From NCBI RefSeq assembly GCF_031834615.1, contig NZ_CP115543.1, positions 2,863,001 through 2,927,000 on the forward strand: a stretch of 64,000 nucleotides of DNA. Reading direction: 5' to 3'. The position numbers and the translations under genes are program-made. Under the pieces are notes generated by a model, which was not told the DNA's origin, searched no databases, and worked only from the letters and a program-made list of their open reading frames with translations. The DNA is from Stenotrophomonas aracearum (GTDB lineage Bacteria; Pseudomonadota; Gammaproteobacteria; Xanthomonadales; Xanthomonadaceae). Numbering within the stretch: position 1 is the stretch's first letter; the number at the start of each line of letters is the position of its first letter. Below are positions 19,128 through 28,214 of this stretch, piece after piece.

Positions 19128-19682
19128 TCAGCGGGCGATGGTCTGCGTACGCCAGATCTTCTTCTGCAGCTGCAGGATCCCGTACACCAACGCTTCGGCG
19201 GTAGGCGGACAACCGGGGACGTACACGTCCACCGGCACCACGCGGTCGCAACCACGCACCACTGCATAGGAGTAGTGGTAGTAGCCGCCACCGTTGGCGC
19301 AGCTGCCCATGGAGATGACCCACTTCGGGTCCGGCATCTGGTCGTAGACCTTGCGCAGCGCCGGGGCCATCTTGTTGACCAGGGTGCCGGCCACGATCAT
19401 CACGTCGGACTGGCGCGGCGACGGGCGGAACACCACGCCGTAGCGGTCAAGGTCCAGGCGCGCGGCACCGGCATGCATCATTTCAACCGCGCAGCAGGCC
19501 AGACCGAAGGTCATGGGCCACATCGAGCCGGTACGTGCCCAGTTCAACAGCGCGTCGACGCTGGTGGTCACATAGCCCTTTTCGAGCAGCGGGTTGTCGC
19601 CTTCGGGGCGCAGGATGTCGTCGACCCGCCCTTCCGGGACCGGGTTGTTCATCAGGCCATCGAGAGTCTGAATTACTCCCAT
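19128..19682 (-). CDS. nuoB: NADH-quinone oxidoreductase subunit B (cluster N2)
   Basis: PSST-type subunit binding the terminal cluster N2, which reduces quinone. It has 184 residues. The ligands are the tandem Cys 63-Cys 64 ([11 protein letters not shown]), Cys 128 (MGSCANGGG) and Cys 158 ([11 protein letters not shown]). The start [13 protein letters not shown] lies inside the end of nuoA, giving a 10-bp overlap; the longer open frame reaching 19793 would overlap nuoA much further. Confidence 0.97.
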   Translation of the reverse strand: MGVIQTLDGLMNNPVPEGRVDDILRPEGDNPLLEKGYVTTSVDALLNWARTGSMWPMTFGLACCAVEMMHAGAARLDLDRYGVVFRPSPRQSDVMIVAGTLVNKMAPALRKVYDQMPDPKWVISMGSCANGGGYYHYSYAVVRGCDRVVPVDVYVPGCPPTAEALVYGILQLQKKIWRTQTIAR

Positions 19683-20029
19683 TCCAGCGCTCCCTTCTTC
19701 CAGACGTAAATGAAACCGAGGAAAAGCATGCCCACGAACAGGCCCATCGTGACCAGCGAACGTGCGCCCAGCTCCATGAAGACCTGGGTCCACGGCACGA
19801 TGAAGATGATTTCCAAGTCAAATACGATGAACTGGATGGCGATCAGGTAGTAGCGCACATCGAACTTCATGCGCGCGTCCTCGAAAGCCTCGAAGCCGCA
19901 TTCGTACGGCGAGAGCTTTTTCAGATCTGGACGCCGGGGACCGAGGAACCGACCGACCAGCATCAGCGCAACGCCGATACCGGTGGCAACAATCAGAAAC
20001 AGCAGAGACGGCAAATATTCGGCCAGCAC
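19673..20029 (-). CDS. nuoA: NADH-quinone oxidoreductase subunit A
   Basis: Small membrane subunit with three helices at the hinge of complex I, 118 residues from the GTG at 20029 ([17 protein letters not shown]). The conserved loop [25 protein letters not shown] contains the Cys of the flexible cytoplasmic loop. An in-frame ATG at 20077 would add 16 residues unlike the family, and the GTG has AGAGAGAA upstream. It is the first gene of nuoA-N, 112 nt after tRNA-Leu. That interval contains the palindrome ACGCCTGCAGGCGT (20056-20069) and a hairpin CTGGCGC/GCGCCAG (20101-20119), but no clear promoter, so the operon may be read from the secG side. Confidence 0.94.
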   Translation of the reverse strand: MLAEYLPSLLFLIVATGIGVALMLVGRFLGPRRPDLKKLSPYECGFEAFEDARMKFDVRYYLIAIQFIVFDLEIIFIVPWTQVFMELGARSLVTMGLFVGMLFLGFIYVWKKGALEWE

Positions 20030-20141
20030 AGCGATTCTCTCTTGCCTCTGCCGCCACGCCTGCAGGCGTCTTGGCATGGGGGAGTGGACGGAAAACGTTG
20101 CTGGCGCTTTGCGCGCCAGACGAACCCGCTTACAAACAAAA

Positions 20142-20226
20142 TGGTGCCCAAGAGGGGACTCGAACCCCTACGACCTAAGTCGCTACCACCTCAAGGTAGT
20201 GCGTCTACCAATTCCGCCACCTGGGC
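20142..20226 (-). tRNA. tRNA-Leu(GAG)
   Basis: An 85-nt class II tRNA with encoded CCA. The anticodon stem CTACC/GGTAG encloses the loop TTGAGGT, giving anticodon GAG for CUC and CUU codons; the long variable arm is present. It follows secG by 71 nt, the same arrangement as secG-leuU in E. coli. Confidence 0.97.
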
Positions 20227-20297
20227 ATTGCATTACGTATCGCGCTGGGCGTGATTCCTGGTGGACTCCCCCAACGCGCCGCATATTGTAACCGTCT

Positions 20298-20741
20298 TCA
20301 GGGAGTCTGGGAGCCTTCCGAAGGCTTTTCTTCACCCGATTTCGGCGTTTCGGCCTGAGCCGGCACAGTCGCCTGCGGAACCGGCTGCGGCGCAGCGGCT
20401 TCCGGGGCCTTCGGCACGGCCGGCAGCTCACCGGCGGGGACCGCCGGCGCGGCAGGCGCGACCGGGGCAGACATCACGCCGAGGTCCTGCTGGACCGCCG
20501 GTCGCGCACCATGGCTGGCGTACCAGGCCATGAAGAGGCTGATGCCGAAGAACACCACGGCCAGCCACTTGGTCGACTTGGACAGGAAGTTGGACGCGCC
20601 GCGCGCGCCGAACACCGTGCCCGAGGCACCGGCGCCGAACCCCGACCCTGCGGCCGCACCGGAACCACGCTGCATCAGGATGAGCGCGATCATGGCCACT
20701 GCCACCAGCACGTAGACCACATTGAGGATCAACATCAGCAT
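20298..20741 (-). CDS. secG: Protein-export membrane protein SecG
   Basis: SecG is an accessory subunit of the SecYEG translocon. Two transmembrane segments are visible (about 2-22 and 52-72) with the conserved cytoplasmic loop LMQRGSGAAAGSGFGAGASGTVFG between them. A Pro/Ala-rich tail of about 65 residues follows, longer than in E. coli. The start is the ATG at 20741 (MLMLILNVVYVLVAV), with AGGACGGA upstream; a TTG at 20762 would add seven residues. It lies 27 nt after tpiA. Confidence 0.95.
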   Translation of the reverse strand: MLMLILNVVYVLVAVAMIALILMQRGSGAAAGSGFGAGASGTVFGARGASNFLSKSTKWLAVVFFGISLFMAWYASHGARPAVQQDLGVMSAPVAPAAPAVPAGELPAVPKAPEAAAPQPVPQATVPAQAETPKSGEEKPSEGSQTP

Positions 20742-20768
20742 TTCGAATCCGTCCTCGGACAATTCTTG

Positions 20769-21524
20769 TTAGTGCCCGGCCGCCGCATGGGCGATGGCCA
20801 GGAAATCCGCGGCCACCAACGAGGCGCCGCCTACCAGCCCACCATCGACATCGGGCTGTGCGAACAGCTCTGCGGCGTTGTCGGGCTTCACGCTGCCGCC
20901 GTACAGGATTGGCAACGAATCGGCGATTCTAGCATCCCGCTTGGCCACTTCGCCACGGATGAACGCATGGACCTGCTGGGCCTGCTCTTTGGTGGCGGTG
21001 CGGCCGGTCCCGATCGCCCAGACCGGCTCATAGGCGACCACGGCGTGCTGGAAGCCCTCCGGCCCGACCTGGTCGAGCACCGGGGTCAGCTGGCTGGCGA
21101 TGACCTGCTCGGTCTGGCCGCCTTCACGCTGCTCCAGGGTTTCGCCCACGCACAGCACCGGGACCAGCCCGGCATGCAGGGCGGCGGCGAACTTGCGCGC
21201 GACCAGCTCGCTGGTCTCGTTGTGGTACTGGCGGCGCTCGGAATGGCCGACCAGGCCGTAGCGGGCGCCGACGTCGGCCAGCATGGCCGCGCAGACCTCG
21301 CCGGTGTAGGCGCCCTTTTCATTGGAGCTGACGTCCTGCGAGCCGAAAGCGACAGCACGACCCTCGAAGGCCTCCACCAGCTCGCCCAGGTACGGCAGCG
21401 GCGGCAGGATCACCACGTCCACGCCCTCCTTGGGCAGGTCGGCGACGATGTCGCTGACCAGGTCGGTGGCGAAGTGGCGGCTGCCGTGCAGCTTCCAGTT
21501 ACCGGCGACGATCTTGCGGCGCAT
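20769..21524 (-). CDS. tpiA: Triose-phosphate isomerase
   Basis: Interconverts dihydroxyacetone phosphate and glyceraldehyde 3-phosphate in glycolysis and gluconeogenesis. The 251-residue TIM barrel has Lys 11 in GNWKLHG, His 94 in VGHSERR, Glu 166 in AYEPVWAIGTG and the phosphate loop LYGGSVKPDN. The ATG at 21524 has GGAG seven bases upstream; an in-frame opening further upstream is not conserved. It is followed closely by secG, an order also seen in other gammaproteobacteria. Confidence 0.98.
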   Translation of the reverse strand: MRRKIVAGNWKLHGSRHFATDLVSDIVADLPKEGVDVVILPPLPYLGELVEAFEGRAVAFGSQDVSSNEKGAYTGEVCAAMLADVGARYGLVGHSERRQYHNETSELVARKFAAALHAGLVPVLCVGETLEQREGGQTEQVIASQLTPVLDQVGPEGFQHAVVAYEPVWAIGTGRTATKEQAQQVHAFIRGEVAKRDARIADSLPILYGGSVKPDNAAELFAQPDVDGGLVGGASLVAADFLAIAHAAAGH

Positions 21525-21617
21525 GGGCGGGCTCCATTTGGGTATCAGCCGGTGATGATACCGGATGTAACGAATCCGCGTTTCAGGAAAACGCTTACAT
21601 TTCAAATGGATAATGAA

Positions 21618-21641
21618 AAAGGCCGCCCGGAGGCGGCCTTT
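21618..21641 (-). terminator. Terminator downstream of the 2OG-oxygenase gene
   Basis: Stem AAAGGCCGCC / GGCGGCCTTT with a 4-nt loop, followed on the minus strand by a T run. A separate short palindrome GTACCGACTG.CAGTCGGTAC (21648-21668) lies between it and the stop codon of the gene at 21673; it resembles a REP unit but lacks the GTAG head. Confidence 0.8.
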
Positions 21642-21672
21642 GAGGCGTACCGACTGACAGTCGGTACCCACG

Positions 21673-22608
21673 TCATTTGAGTTTGATCTCGCGCAGGCGC
21701 TCTTCGAGGAAGCCGTGGGCGGTGATCGGCTCCGGGTAGCGGCTGGGATTGTCCGCGCTGATGCAGGTCGGCAGCACGTCGATCAGGAAGTCCGGGTTCG
21801 GGTGCAGGAAGAACGGCACCGAGTAACGCGGCTGGCGGGCCTGCTCGCCCGGGGGGTTGACCACGCGGTGGATGGTGGACGGGTACACGTGGTTGGTCAG
21901 GCGCTGCAGCATGTCGCCGATGTTGACCACGATGGTGTCCGCGTCGGAGGTGAACGGCACCCACTTGCCTTCGTGCGACTGCACTTCCAGGCCGGCGGCG
22001 CTGGCACCGACCAGCAGCGTGATGAAGTTGATGTCGCCGTGCGCGCCGGCGCGGACGTTGGGGATGTCGTCGGCGGTGATCGGCGGGTAGTGGATCGGGC
22101 GCAGGATTGAGTTGCCGTTGTTGGTCTTGTCGGCGAAGAAGTCGATCGGCAGGCCGATGTGCAGCGCCAGCGCCGACAGCACGCGCGACCCCAGCTGGTC
22201 CAGCGCCTGGAACAGGCCGTAGCCCTTCTCGCGGAAGCCCGGTACTTCGGTCGGCCACAGGTTCGGCGCCATCACGTCACGGTACTTGGAGTCATCCGGG
22301 ATCTCGCGGCCGATGTGCCAGAACTCCTTCAGGTCGAAGTGCTTGGAGCCCTTCGCGGTTTCCACGCCGAACGGGGTGTAGCCGCGCGCGCCGCCGGTGC
22401 CCGGCAGGTGGTACTGCAGCTTGGTCGCTTCGGGCAGCGCGAAGAACGCCTTGAAGACCTCGTACGCACCGTCGATGTCCGCCTGCGGGATGCCGTGGTT
22501 GCGGATGCCCGCAAAACCCCATTCACGGTAGGCCGCCCCCAGCTCGGCGACGAACGCGTCGCGGTCACTGTCGAAACGGGTGATGTCGAGGGTGGGGATC
22601 TGGCTCAC
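21673..22608 (-). CDS. Isopenicillin-N-synthase-like 2-oxoglutarate/Fe(II) oxygenase
   Basis: A soluble non-haem iron oxygenase of 311 residues. The iron ligands form the HxD...H triad: His 190 and Asp 192 (GAHGDINFITLL) and His 247 (STIHRVVNP). The RxS pair that binds the co-substrate carboxylate is Arg 261/Ser 263 (RYS). The N-terminal DIOX_N region reads IPTLDITRF and GFAGIRNHGI. The substrate is unknown; proteins of this family in proteobacteria are usually annotated only at family level. The GTG at 22608 has AGGA six bases upstream. It stands alone between tpiA and the divergent glycosyltransferase gene and ends in its own terminator. Confidence 0.9.
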   Translation of the reverse strand: MSQIPTLDITRFDSDRDAFVAELGAAYREWGFAGIRNHGIPQADIDGAYEVFKAFFALPEATKLQYHLPGTGGARGYTPFGVETAKGSKHFDLKEFWHIGREIPDDSKYRDVMAPNLWPTEVPGFREKGYGLFQALDQLGSRVLSALALHIGLPIDFFADKTNNGNSILRPIHYPPITADDIPNVRAGAHGDINFITLLVGASAAGLEVQSHEGKWVPFTSDADTIVVNIGDMLQRLTNHVYPSTIHRVVNPPGEQARQPRYSVPFFLHPNPDFLIDVLPTCISADNPSRYPEPITAHGFLEERLREIKLK

Positions 22609-22695
22609 TGCGGTTCCTGGCTGGTTCGGGGGTGGAGATGGGCCACGGCTGTGGCCCGGCTGAACATTGTGCCAGATCGGAGGATCTGCACTGAC

Positions 22696-22719
22696 GATAC
22701 ATTGATACAAACCGATACA
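22696..22719. promoter_or_regulatory. Three spaced GATACA repeats in a divergent intergenic region
   Basis: GATACA occurs at 22696, 22704 and 22714, spaced 8 and 10 nt apart, in the 278-nt gap between the divergent oxygenase and glycosyltransferase genes. The third copy overlaps a TACAAT -10-like box on the plus strand. Function is not known. Confidence 0.35.
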
Positions 22720-22886
22720 ATGCGCGCGACATCGCCGCCGCCACGTCAATCGCCCCTCCCTGTCTGCCCTGACACCGCAAGGACGCCCGCGCGTCCCCTG
22801 CCCCCTTGGCCGTGCGCGCGCACCGGGGCAGTGACCCTCCCGCGCCCGCAATGACGTTGAATGACTGGACACCTGGAACGTTCACG

Positions 22887-24038
22887 ATGGACAAGCCACT
22901 GAAGATCCTGCACACGGAAGCCGCCAAGGGATTCGGCGGGCAGGAGATCTACATCTATCGCCACATGCTGGCCATGCGCGAGCGCGGCCACGACGTGTCG
23001 CTGCTGTGCCAGCCGGGCGCCCGCCTGGGTGAAATGGCCCGCGAGGCCGGCTTCACCGTGCATGCATTGAAGATGGGCGGCCTGCTGCGGATGCTGCGCG
23101 GCATCTGGTCGGTATCCCGCCTGGTGCGGCGGCACACCTATGACGTGGTCAATACCACCAGCCGCCGCGATGCCCTGATCGCCGCCGCCGGCGCCCGCCT
23201 GGGCGGTGCACCGCTGGTGGTCCGATCGCGCCACCTGATGAGCCCGGTCAATTCGCTGCTCACCTACACCGGGCTGCCGCACCGGGTGCTGACCGTCAGC
23301 AGCTTCGTCAAGCAGCTGCTGGTCCATCGCGGCATCGCCGACGACCGGATCGGCATCGTGCCGCCGATCGCGGTTCCGCCGCAGTGGTCGCAGGCCACCA
23401 GCGACGACGCCTGGCAGTGCCTGCAGGACACCCGCGCCGAGGTCCGCCGCGAACTGGGCTTCAGCGACGATCAGGTCGTGGTCGGTTGCGTGGCCGTACT
23501 GCGCGAGGCCAAGGGCCATGCCGACCTGCTGCGCGCGATCGCGCCGCTCTGCCGCCAGCACCCGAACCTGCAGCTGGTGATCGTGGGCGACGGCGCGCCG
23601 GTGATGGAACGCCTGACCGCGCTGCGCGCCGAGCTGGGCATTGCCGGCCAGGTGCACCTGCTGGGCTACCGGCTGGGGGCCTGCCGGCTGATGACCGCGT
23701 TCGACATCTTCGCGCTGGCCAGCCACAAGGAAGCGGCCGGCACGGTGTTCCTGGAGGCGGCCTACGTGGGCGTGCCGATCGTCGCCACCCGCGTGGGCGG
23801 CGTGCCGGAAATGCTGGTGGAAGGCAGCAACGCCCTGCTCGCCCCGCTCGGCGACCAGGCCGCGCTGACCGCGGCATTGCAGACCCTGGTGGAGCAGCCC
23901 GAACGCCGCCGGCAGATGGGCCAGGCCGGCTGGGACTGGATGCGCAGCGCGCACCGTTTCACCCCGACCGGGCACACCGAGGCCACCGAGTACTATTACC
24001 ACCAGTGGTTGAAGGAACTGGGCCATGGCAAACGCTAG
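22887..24038 (+). CDS. Glycosyltransferase family 4 (GT-B fold)
   Basis: A retaining glycosyltransferase of 383 residues starting MDKPLKILHTEAAKGFGGQE. The N-terminal GT4 donor-loop region (GFGGQEIYIYRHMLAM) and the C-terminal EX7E motif (KEAAGTVFLEA) followed by GVPIVATRVGGVPEML are clear. It probably adds a sugar to a cell-surface glycan such as lipopolysaccharide; acceptor and donor cannot be told from the sequence. The ATG at 22887 has GGAA eight bases upstream; an in-frame ATG at 22851 is less well supported. It overlaps the next gene by 14 bp, so the two are probably co-translated. Confidence 0.88.
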   Translation: MDKPLKILHTEAAKGFGGQEIYIYRHMLAMRERGHDVSLLCQPGARLGEMAREAGFTVHALKMGGLLRMLRGIWSVSRLVRRHTYDVVNTTSRRDALIAAAGARLGGAPLVVRSRHLMSPVNSLLTYTGLPHRVLTVSSFVKQLLVHRGIADDRIGIVPPIAVPPQWSQATSDDAWQCLQDTRAEVRRELGFSDDQVVVGCVAVLREAKGHADLLRAIAPLCRQHPNLQLVIVGDGAPVMERLTALRAELGIAGQVHLLGYRLGACRLMTAFDIFALASHKEAAGTVFLEAAYVGVPIVATRVGGVPEMLVEGSNALLAPLGDQAALTAALQTLVEQPERRRQMGQAGWDWMRSAHRFTPTGHTEATEYYYHQWLKELGHGKR

Positions 24039-24879
24039 AACCGTACCGGTGCTGATGCACCACCATGTTTCGCCCTCGCCGGGCATGATCACGGTGTCGC
24101 CGGAAAATTTCGAGAGCCAGATCGCGTGGCTGGCCGCCAACGGCTGGACCTCGCTGACCCTGGCCCAGTACGCCGACTTCCTGGCCGGTAGGCCGGTACC
24201 GCGCAAATCCATCGTCATCACCTTCGACGACGGCTACCTGGACAACTGGGTGTATGCGCACCCGATCCTGCAGAAGTACGGCATGCATGCGGTGGTGTTC
24301 GTGGTCACCGGCTGGATGGGCCAAGGCCCGGTGCGCCCGCACGCTGGCCAGCCCGGTGCGACGCTGCCGGCGACCCCGGACCACCGTGGCTGCGAAGACG
24401 CGATCCTGCGCGAGAACCGCCACGACGACGTGATGATGCGCTGGAGCGAAGCGCGCGCGATGATCGAGGCCGGTACGTTCGAGGTGCATTGCCATACCCA
24501 TACCCACACGCGCTGGATGAAGCAGGACATCAGCCGTACGCAGAAGCGCGACGGCATCACCCGCGACCTGGAAATGGCACGCGCGGTGCTGCAGGAACAG
24601 CTGGGCGAGGTGTCAGACACGCTGTGCTGGCCGTACGGCGATTTCGACGAGGATTACCTGCCGATCGCGCGTGCGCAGGGCTTCCGTTACCTGCACACCA
24701 CGCACCCGTTCGGGCGCAACGTGGTAGGTGGCGATCCGGAACACATCTATCGGTTTGCCATCCGCAACCGACCCGCCAGCTGGCTGCGCAAGCGCATCGC
24801 GTGGAGTTACCACCCGTTGATCGCACCGGTGTTCAACCGGTTCAAGGCGAAGCAGAAGAAGATGGCACCGGGGCCGTAA
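24025..24879 (+). CDS. Polysaccharide deacetylase family protein (NodB/CE4-like)
   Basis: A 284-residue protein starting MANARTVPVLMHHHVSPSPG. It has the CE4 motif 1 TFDDGY (66-71) with the catalytic and metal-binding aspartates, and a His-rich motif 2 CHTHTHT (156-162) in place of the usual HxxxH. The WPYGDFDEDY stretch matches motif 3. There is no signal peptide, so it should act in the cytoplasm on a nucleotide-linked or lipid-linked sugar, consistent with its overlap with a glycosyltransferase gene. The likely reaction is removal of an N-acetyl group; substrate unknown. Confidence 0.88.
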   Translation: MANARTVPVLMHHHVSPSPGMITVSPENFESQIAWLAANGWTSLTLAQYADFLAGRPVPRKSIVITFDDGYLDNWVYAHPILQKYGMHAVVFVVTGWMGQGPVRPHAGQPGATLPATPDHRGCEDAILRENRHDDVMMRWSEARAMIEAGTFEVHCHTHTHTRWMKQDISRTQKRDGITRDLEMARAVLQEQLGEVSDTLCWPYGDFDEDYLPIARAQGFRYLHTTHPFGRNVVGGDPEHIYRFAIRNRPASWLRKRIAWSYHPLIAPVFNRFKAKQKKMAPGP

Positions 24880-24883
24880 CGCA

Positions 24884-24917
24884 CATGAAAAACCCGGCCT
24901 TGGCCGGGTTTTTCATG
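24884..24917. terminator. Bidirectional terminator between deacetylase and glmM
   Basis: A perfect palindrome with 16-bp arms (CATGAAAAACCCGGCC and its complement) and a 2-nt loop. The A tract on one side and T tract on the other allow it to serve both convergent genes. Confidence 0.9.
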
Positions 24918-24934
24918 TCAGCGTCGGCTACGCA

Positions 24935-26301
24935 TCATGCCGCAGCCGCTGCCTTCACTGCAGCGGACAGACTGTCCAGCGTGCCCTGCATCAACTCGGC
25001 CGTATCGGCCTCCACCGTGACCCGCACTACCGGCTCGGTGCCGGAGGGACGCAGGAATGCGCGGCCGCGGCCCTTGACCGCTTGCTGCGCATGGACCAGC
25101 GCCGACTGCACGCCTTCGGACTGCACGATGACCTTGGCCGAGACACCGGCCAGGCGCACGTTGACGGTCTTCTGCGGCACCTTGGTCACGTCGCTCAATG
25201 CAGCACGCAGCGAGATACCGCCACGACGCAGCACTTCCAACACCTGCAGCGCACTGACGATGGCATCGCCGGTGGTCGCACGGTCCAGGCACAGCAGGTG
25301 GCCCGAAGCCTCGCCACCGAGCACGCCGCCGCCTTCCACCAGCGCCTGGTGCACGTAGCGGTCGCCCACGTTGCTGCGCACGAACGGCAGGCCGAGGCGT
25401 TCCAGCGCCTGCTCCAGCCCGAAGTTGGTCATCAGCGTGCCCACCACCGGTCCGCGCAGGCGGCCCGACGTCTGCCACGCCGCCGCCAGTACATACAGCA
25501 GGTCATCGCCGTCGACCGGGTTGCCCTGGTCGTCGGCCATCAGCACGCGGTCGCCGTCGCCGTCGAAGGCGATGCCCAGGTCCGCACCGACCTCGCGCAC
25601 CTTGGCGGCGAGGTTGTCGATGTGCATCGACCCGACGCCATCATTGATGTTCACGCCATTGGGCTCGGCGCCGATGGCCACGACCTCCGCACCCAGCTCG
25701 CGGAACAGCAGCGGCGCGATGTGATACGTGGCGCCATGCGCGCAGTCCAGCACGATCTTCAGGCCGCGCAGGTCGAACCCACGCGGCACGCTGGCCTTGC
25801 AGAACTCGATGTAACGGCCGACCGCGTCGCGCGCACGCGCCGCCTTGCCGAGCCGGTCCGAATCGACCGTGGTGAACTCGGTGTCCAGCGCCGCTTCCAG
25901 CGCCAGCTCGGTATCGTCGTCGAGCTTCTCGCCGTCGGCCGAGAAGAACTTGATGCCGTTGTCGTAATGCGGGTTATGCGAGGCGCTGATCACGATGCCG
26001 GCGTCCGCACCCAGGGTGCGGGTCAGGAATGCGACCGCCGGGGTCGGCATCGGGCCCAGCAGCTGCACATCCGCACCGGCGGCAACCAGGCCGGCTTCCA
26101 GCGCAGCTTCGAACATGTAACCCGAGATCCGGGTGTCCTTGCCGATCACGACCACCGGGCGCACGCCGGGGGCATGCTTGCTGCGCTCGATCAGTACCCG
26201 GCCCAGCGCATTGCCCAGGCGCAGCACGAAATCGGCGGAGATCACGCCCTGCCCGACCCGACCGCGGATGCCGTCGGTCCCGAAGTATTTACGCGCGGCC
26301 A

Positions 26302-26302
<1 letters not shown>
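24935..26302 (-). CDS. glmM: Phosphoglucosamine mutase
   Basis: Converts glucosamine 6-phosphate to glucosamine 1-phosphate for UDP-GlcNAc, the precursor of peptidoglycan and lipid A. The 455-residue product has all family motifs: the active-site serine loop ISASHNP (phosphoserine expected at Ser 108), the metal-binding DGDGDR (247-252), the substrate loop GEASGH and the phosphate-binding RPSGTEP. The start [14 protein letters not shown] fits the family. It overlaps the accD stop by one base. Confidence 0.97.
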
Positions 26303-27180
<878 letters not shown>

Positions 27181-27326
27181 GCGGGATGACACTTCCGTTC
27201 AGGGCGGCCCGAAAGCCGCAAAGGCGGACAGTCTAGCTCACCGGCTGTGGAGCCGGGATCCCTACGGGGGCGTGTGGATGCGGCGTGAATGGTGCCACGT
27301 GAAAACGGGATGCCGTTCGAATCCCG

Positions 27327-27350
27327 GTAGCGCCGGCCGTTGGCCGGCCC
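27327..27350 (+). repeat. SMAG REP unit, left half of an inverted pair
   Basis: GTAG followed by CGCCGGCC GTT GGCCGGC, a GTAG-headed hairpin. It pairs with the unit at 27376-27397, which has the opposite orientation. The pair lies in the gap between trpA and accD, which holds no gene. Confidence 0.75.
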
Positions 27351-27375
27351 TCATGGCGCCGGATGGACCCCTTGG

Positions 27376-27397
27376 GTCGGCCAACGGCCGACGCTAC
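27376..27397 (-). repeat. SMAG REP unit, right half of an inverted pair
   Basis: Read on the minus strand: GTAG CGTCGGCC GTT GGCCGAC. It begins just 4 nt after the trpA stop codon, so it could also form the 3' end of the trp transcript. Confidence 0.75.
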
Positions 27398-27400
27398 CGA

Positions 27401-28213
27401 TCAATGGCTATCCAGAGCGTCGCGCAGAGGCCGTAGGAACGCCTTGGCGGTGCGCGCCGCAGCCTCGGCGCCGTCCGCCTCGGCCAACGCCGCCACCAGT
27501 GCGCTGCCCACCACCACGCCGTCCGCCTCGGCGGCCATCGCCGCCGCGCTGGCGGCGTCCTTGATCCCGAAACCGGCCACTACCGGTGCGGTGGAACGGC
27601 TGCGCAGGTCGCGCAGGCGGGCGCCGGCGGCGCTGCTGTCGAGGCGCTCGGAGGCGCCGGTGACGCCGGCGAAACTCACGTAGTACAGGTAGCCCCGGGC
27701 CATGCCCGCGAGCAGGTCCAGGCGGCTGTCGGCGGTGGTCGGCGAGGCCAGCAGGATCAGCGCCAGCCCGGCCGCGTTGAAGATCGCCAGGGTCTCCTCG
27801 GCCTCTTCCGGCGGCAGGTCGACCAGCAGCACCCCGTCCACGCCCGCGGCAATGGCCGCCTCGGCGAACTTCGCGGTGCCGTGGATCTCCACCGGGTTCA
27901 GGTAGCCCATCAGCACCACTGGGGTGGTGCTGTCGTCGCGGCGGAACGCGGTGACGGTTTCCAGTACGTAGCGCAGGCCCGCACCTCGGGCCAGCGCGCG
28001 CTCGGAACTGCGCTGGATGGTCGGGCCGTCGGCCATCGGGTCGGAGAACGGCACGCCGAGTTCGATCACGTCGGCGCCTGCGGCGGCCAGGGCGTGCATG
28101 ACCGGAACGGTCGCTTCCAGGCCGGGGTCGCCGGCGGTAATGAATGGAATCAGCGCCTTGCGGCGGCTGGCGCGCAGGCGCGCGAAACAGGCATCGATAC
28201 GGTCGACAGGCAT
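27401..28213 (-). CDS. trpA: Tryptophan synthase alpha chain
   Basis: Cleaves indole-3-glycerol phosphate and passes indole to TrpB through the internal tunnel. The product has 270 residues from the ATG at 28213 (MPVDRIDACFARLRA). The catalytic acids correspond to Glu 51 (VIELGVPF) and Asp 62 (MADGP). A GTG three codons earlier sits too close to the ribosome-binding site to be favoured. Unusually, a lipoprotein gene separates it from trpB, with a single base between that gene's stop and this start, so translation is probably coupled. Confidence 0.97.
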   Translation of the reverse strand: MPVDRIDACFARLRASRRKALIPFITAGDPGLEATVPVMHALAAAGADVIELGVPFSDPMADGPTIQRSSERALARGAGLRYVLETVTAFRRDDSTTPVVLMGYLNPVEIHGTAKFAEAAIAAGVDGVLLVDLPPEEAEETLAIFNAAGLALILLASPTTADSRLDLLAGMARGYLYYVSFAGVTGASERLDSSAAGARLRDLRSRSTAPVVAGFGIKDAASAAAMAAEADGVVVGSALVAALAEADGAEAAARTAKAFLRPLRDALDSH

Positions 28214-28214
28214 T

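Noticed and set aside
21590..21602. TGTAAGCGTTTTC upstream of tpiA, resembling half of a LacI-family operator
   Set aside because: Only one half-site matches and it is not palindromic, so no regulatory claim is made.
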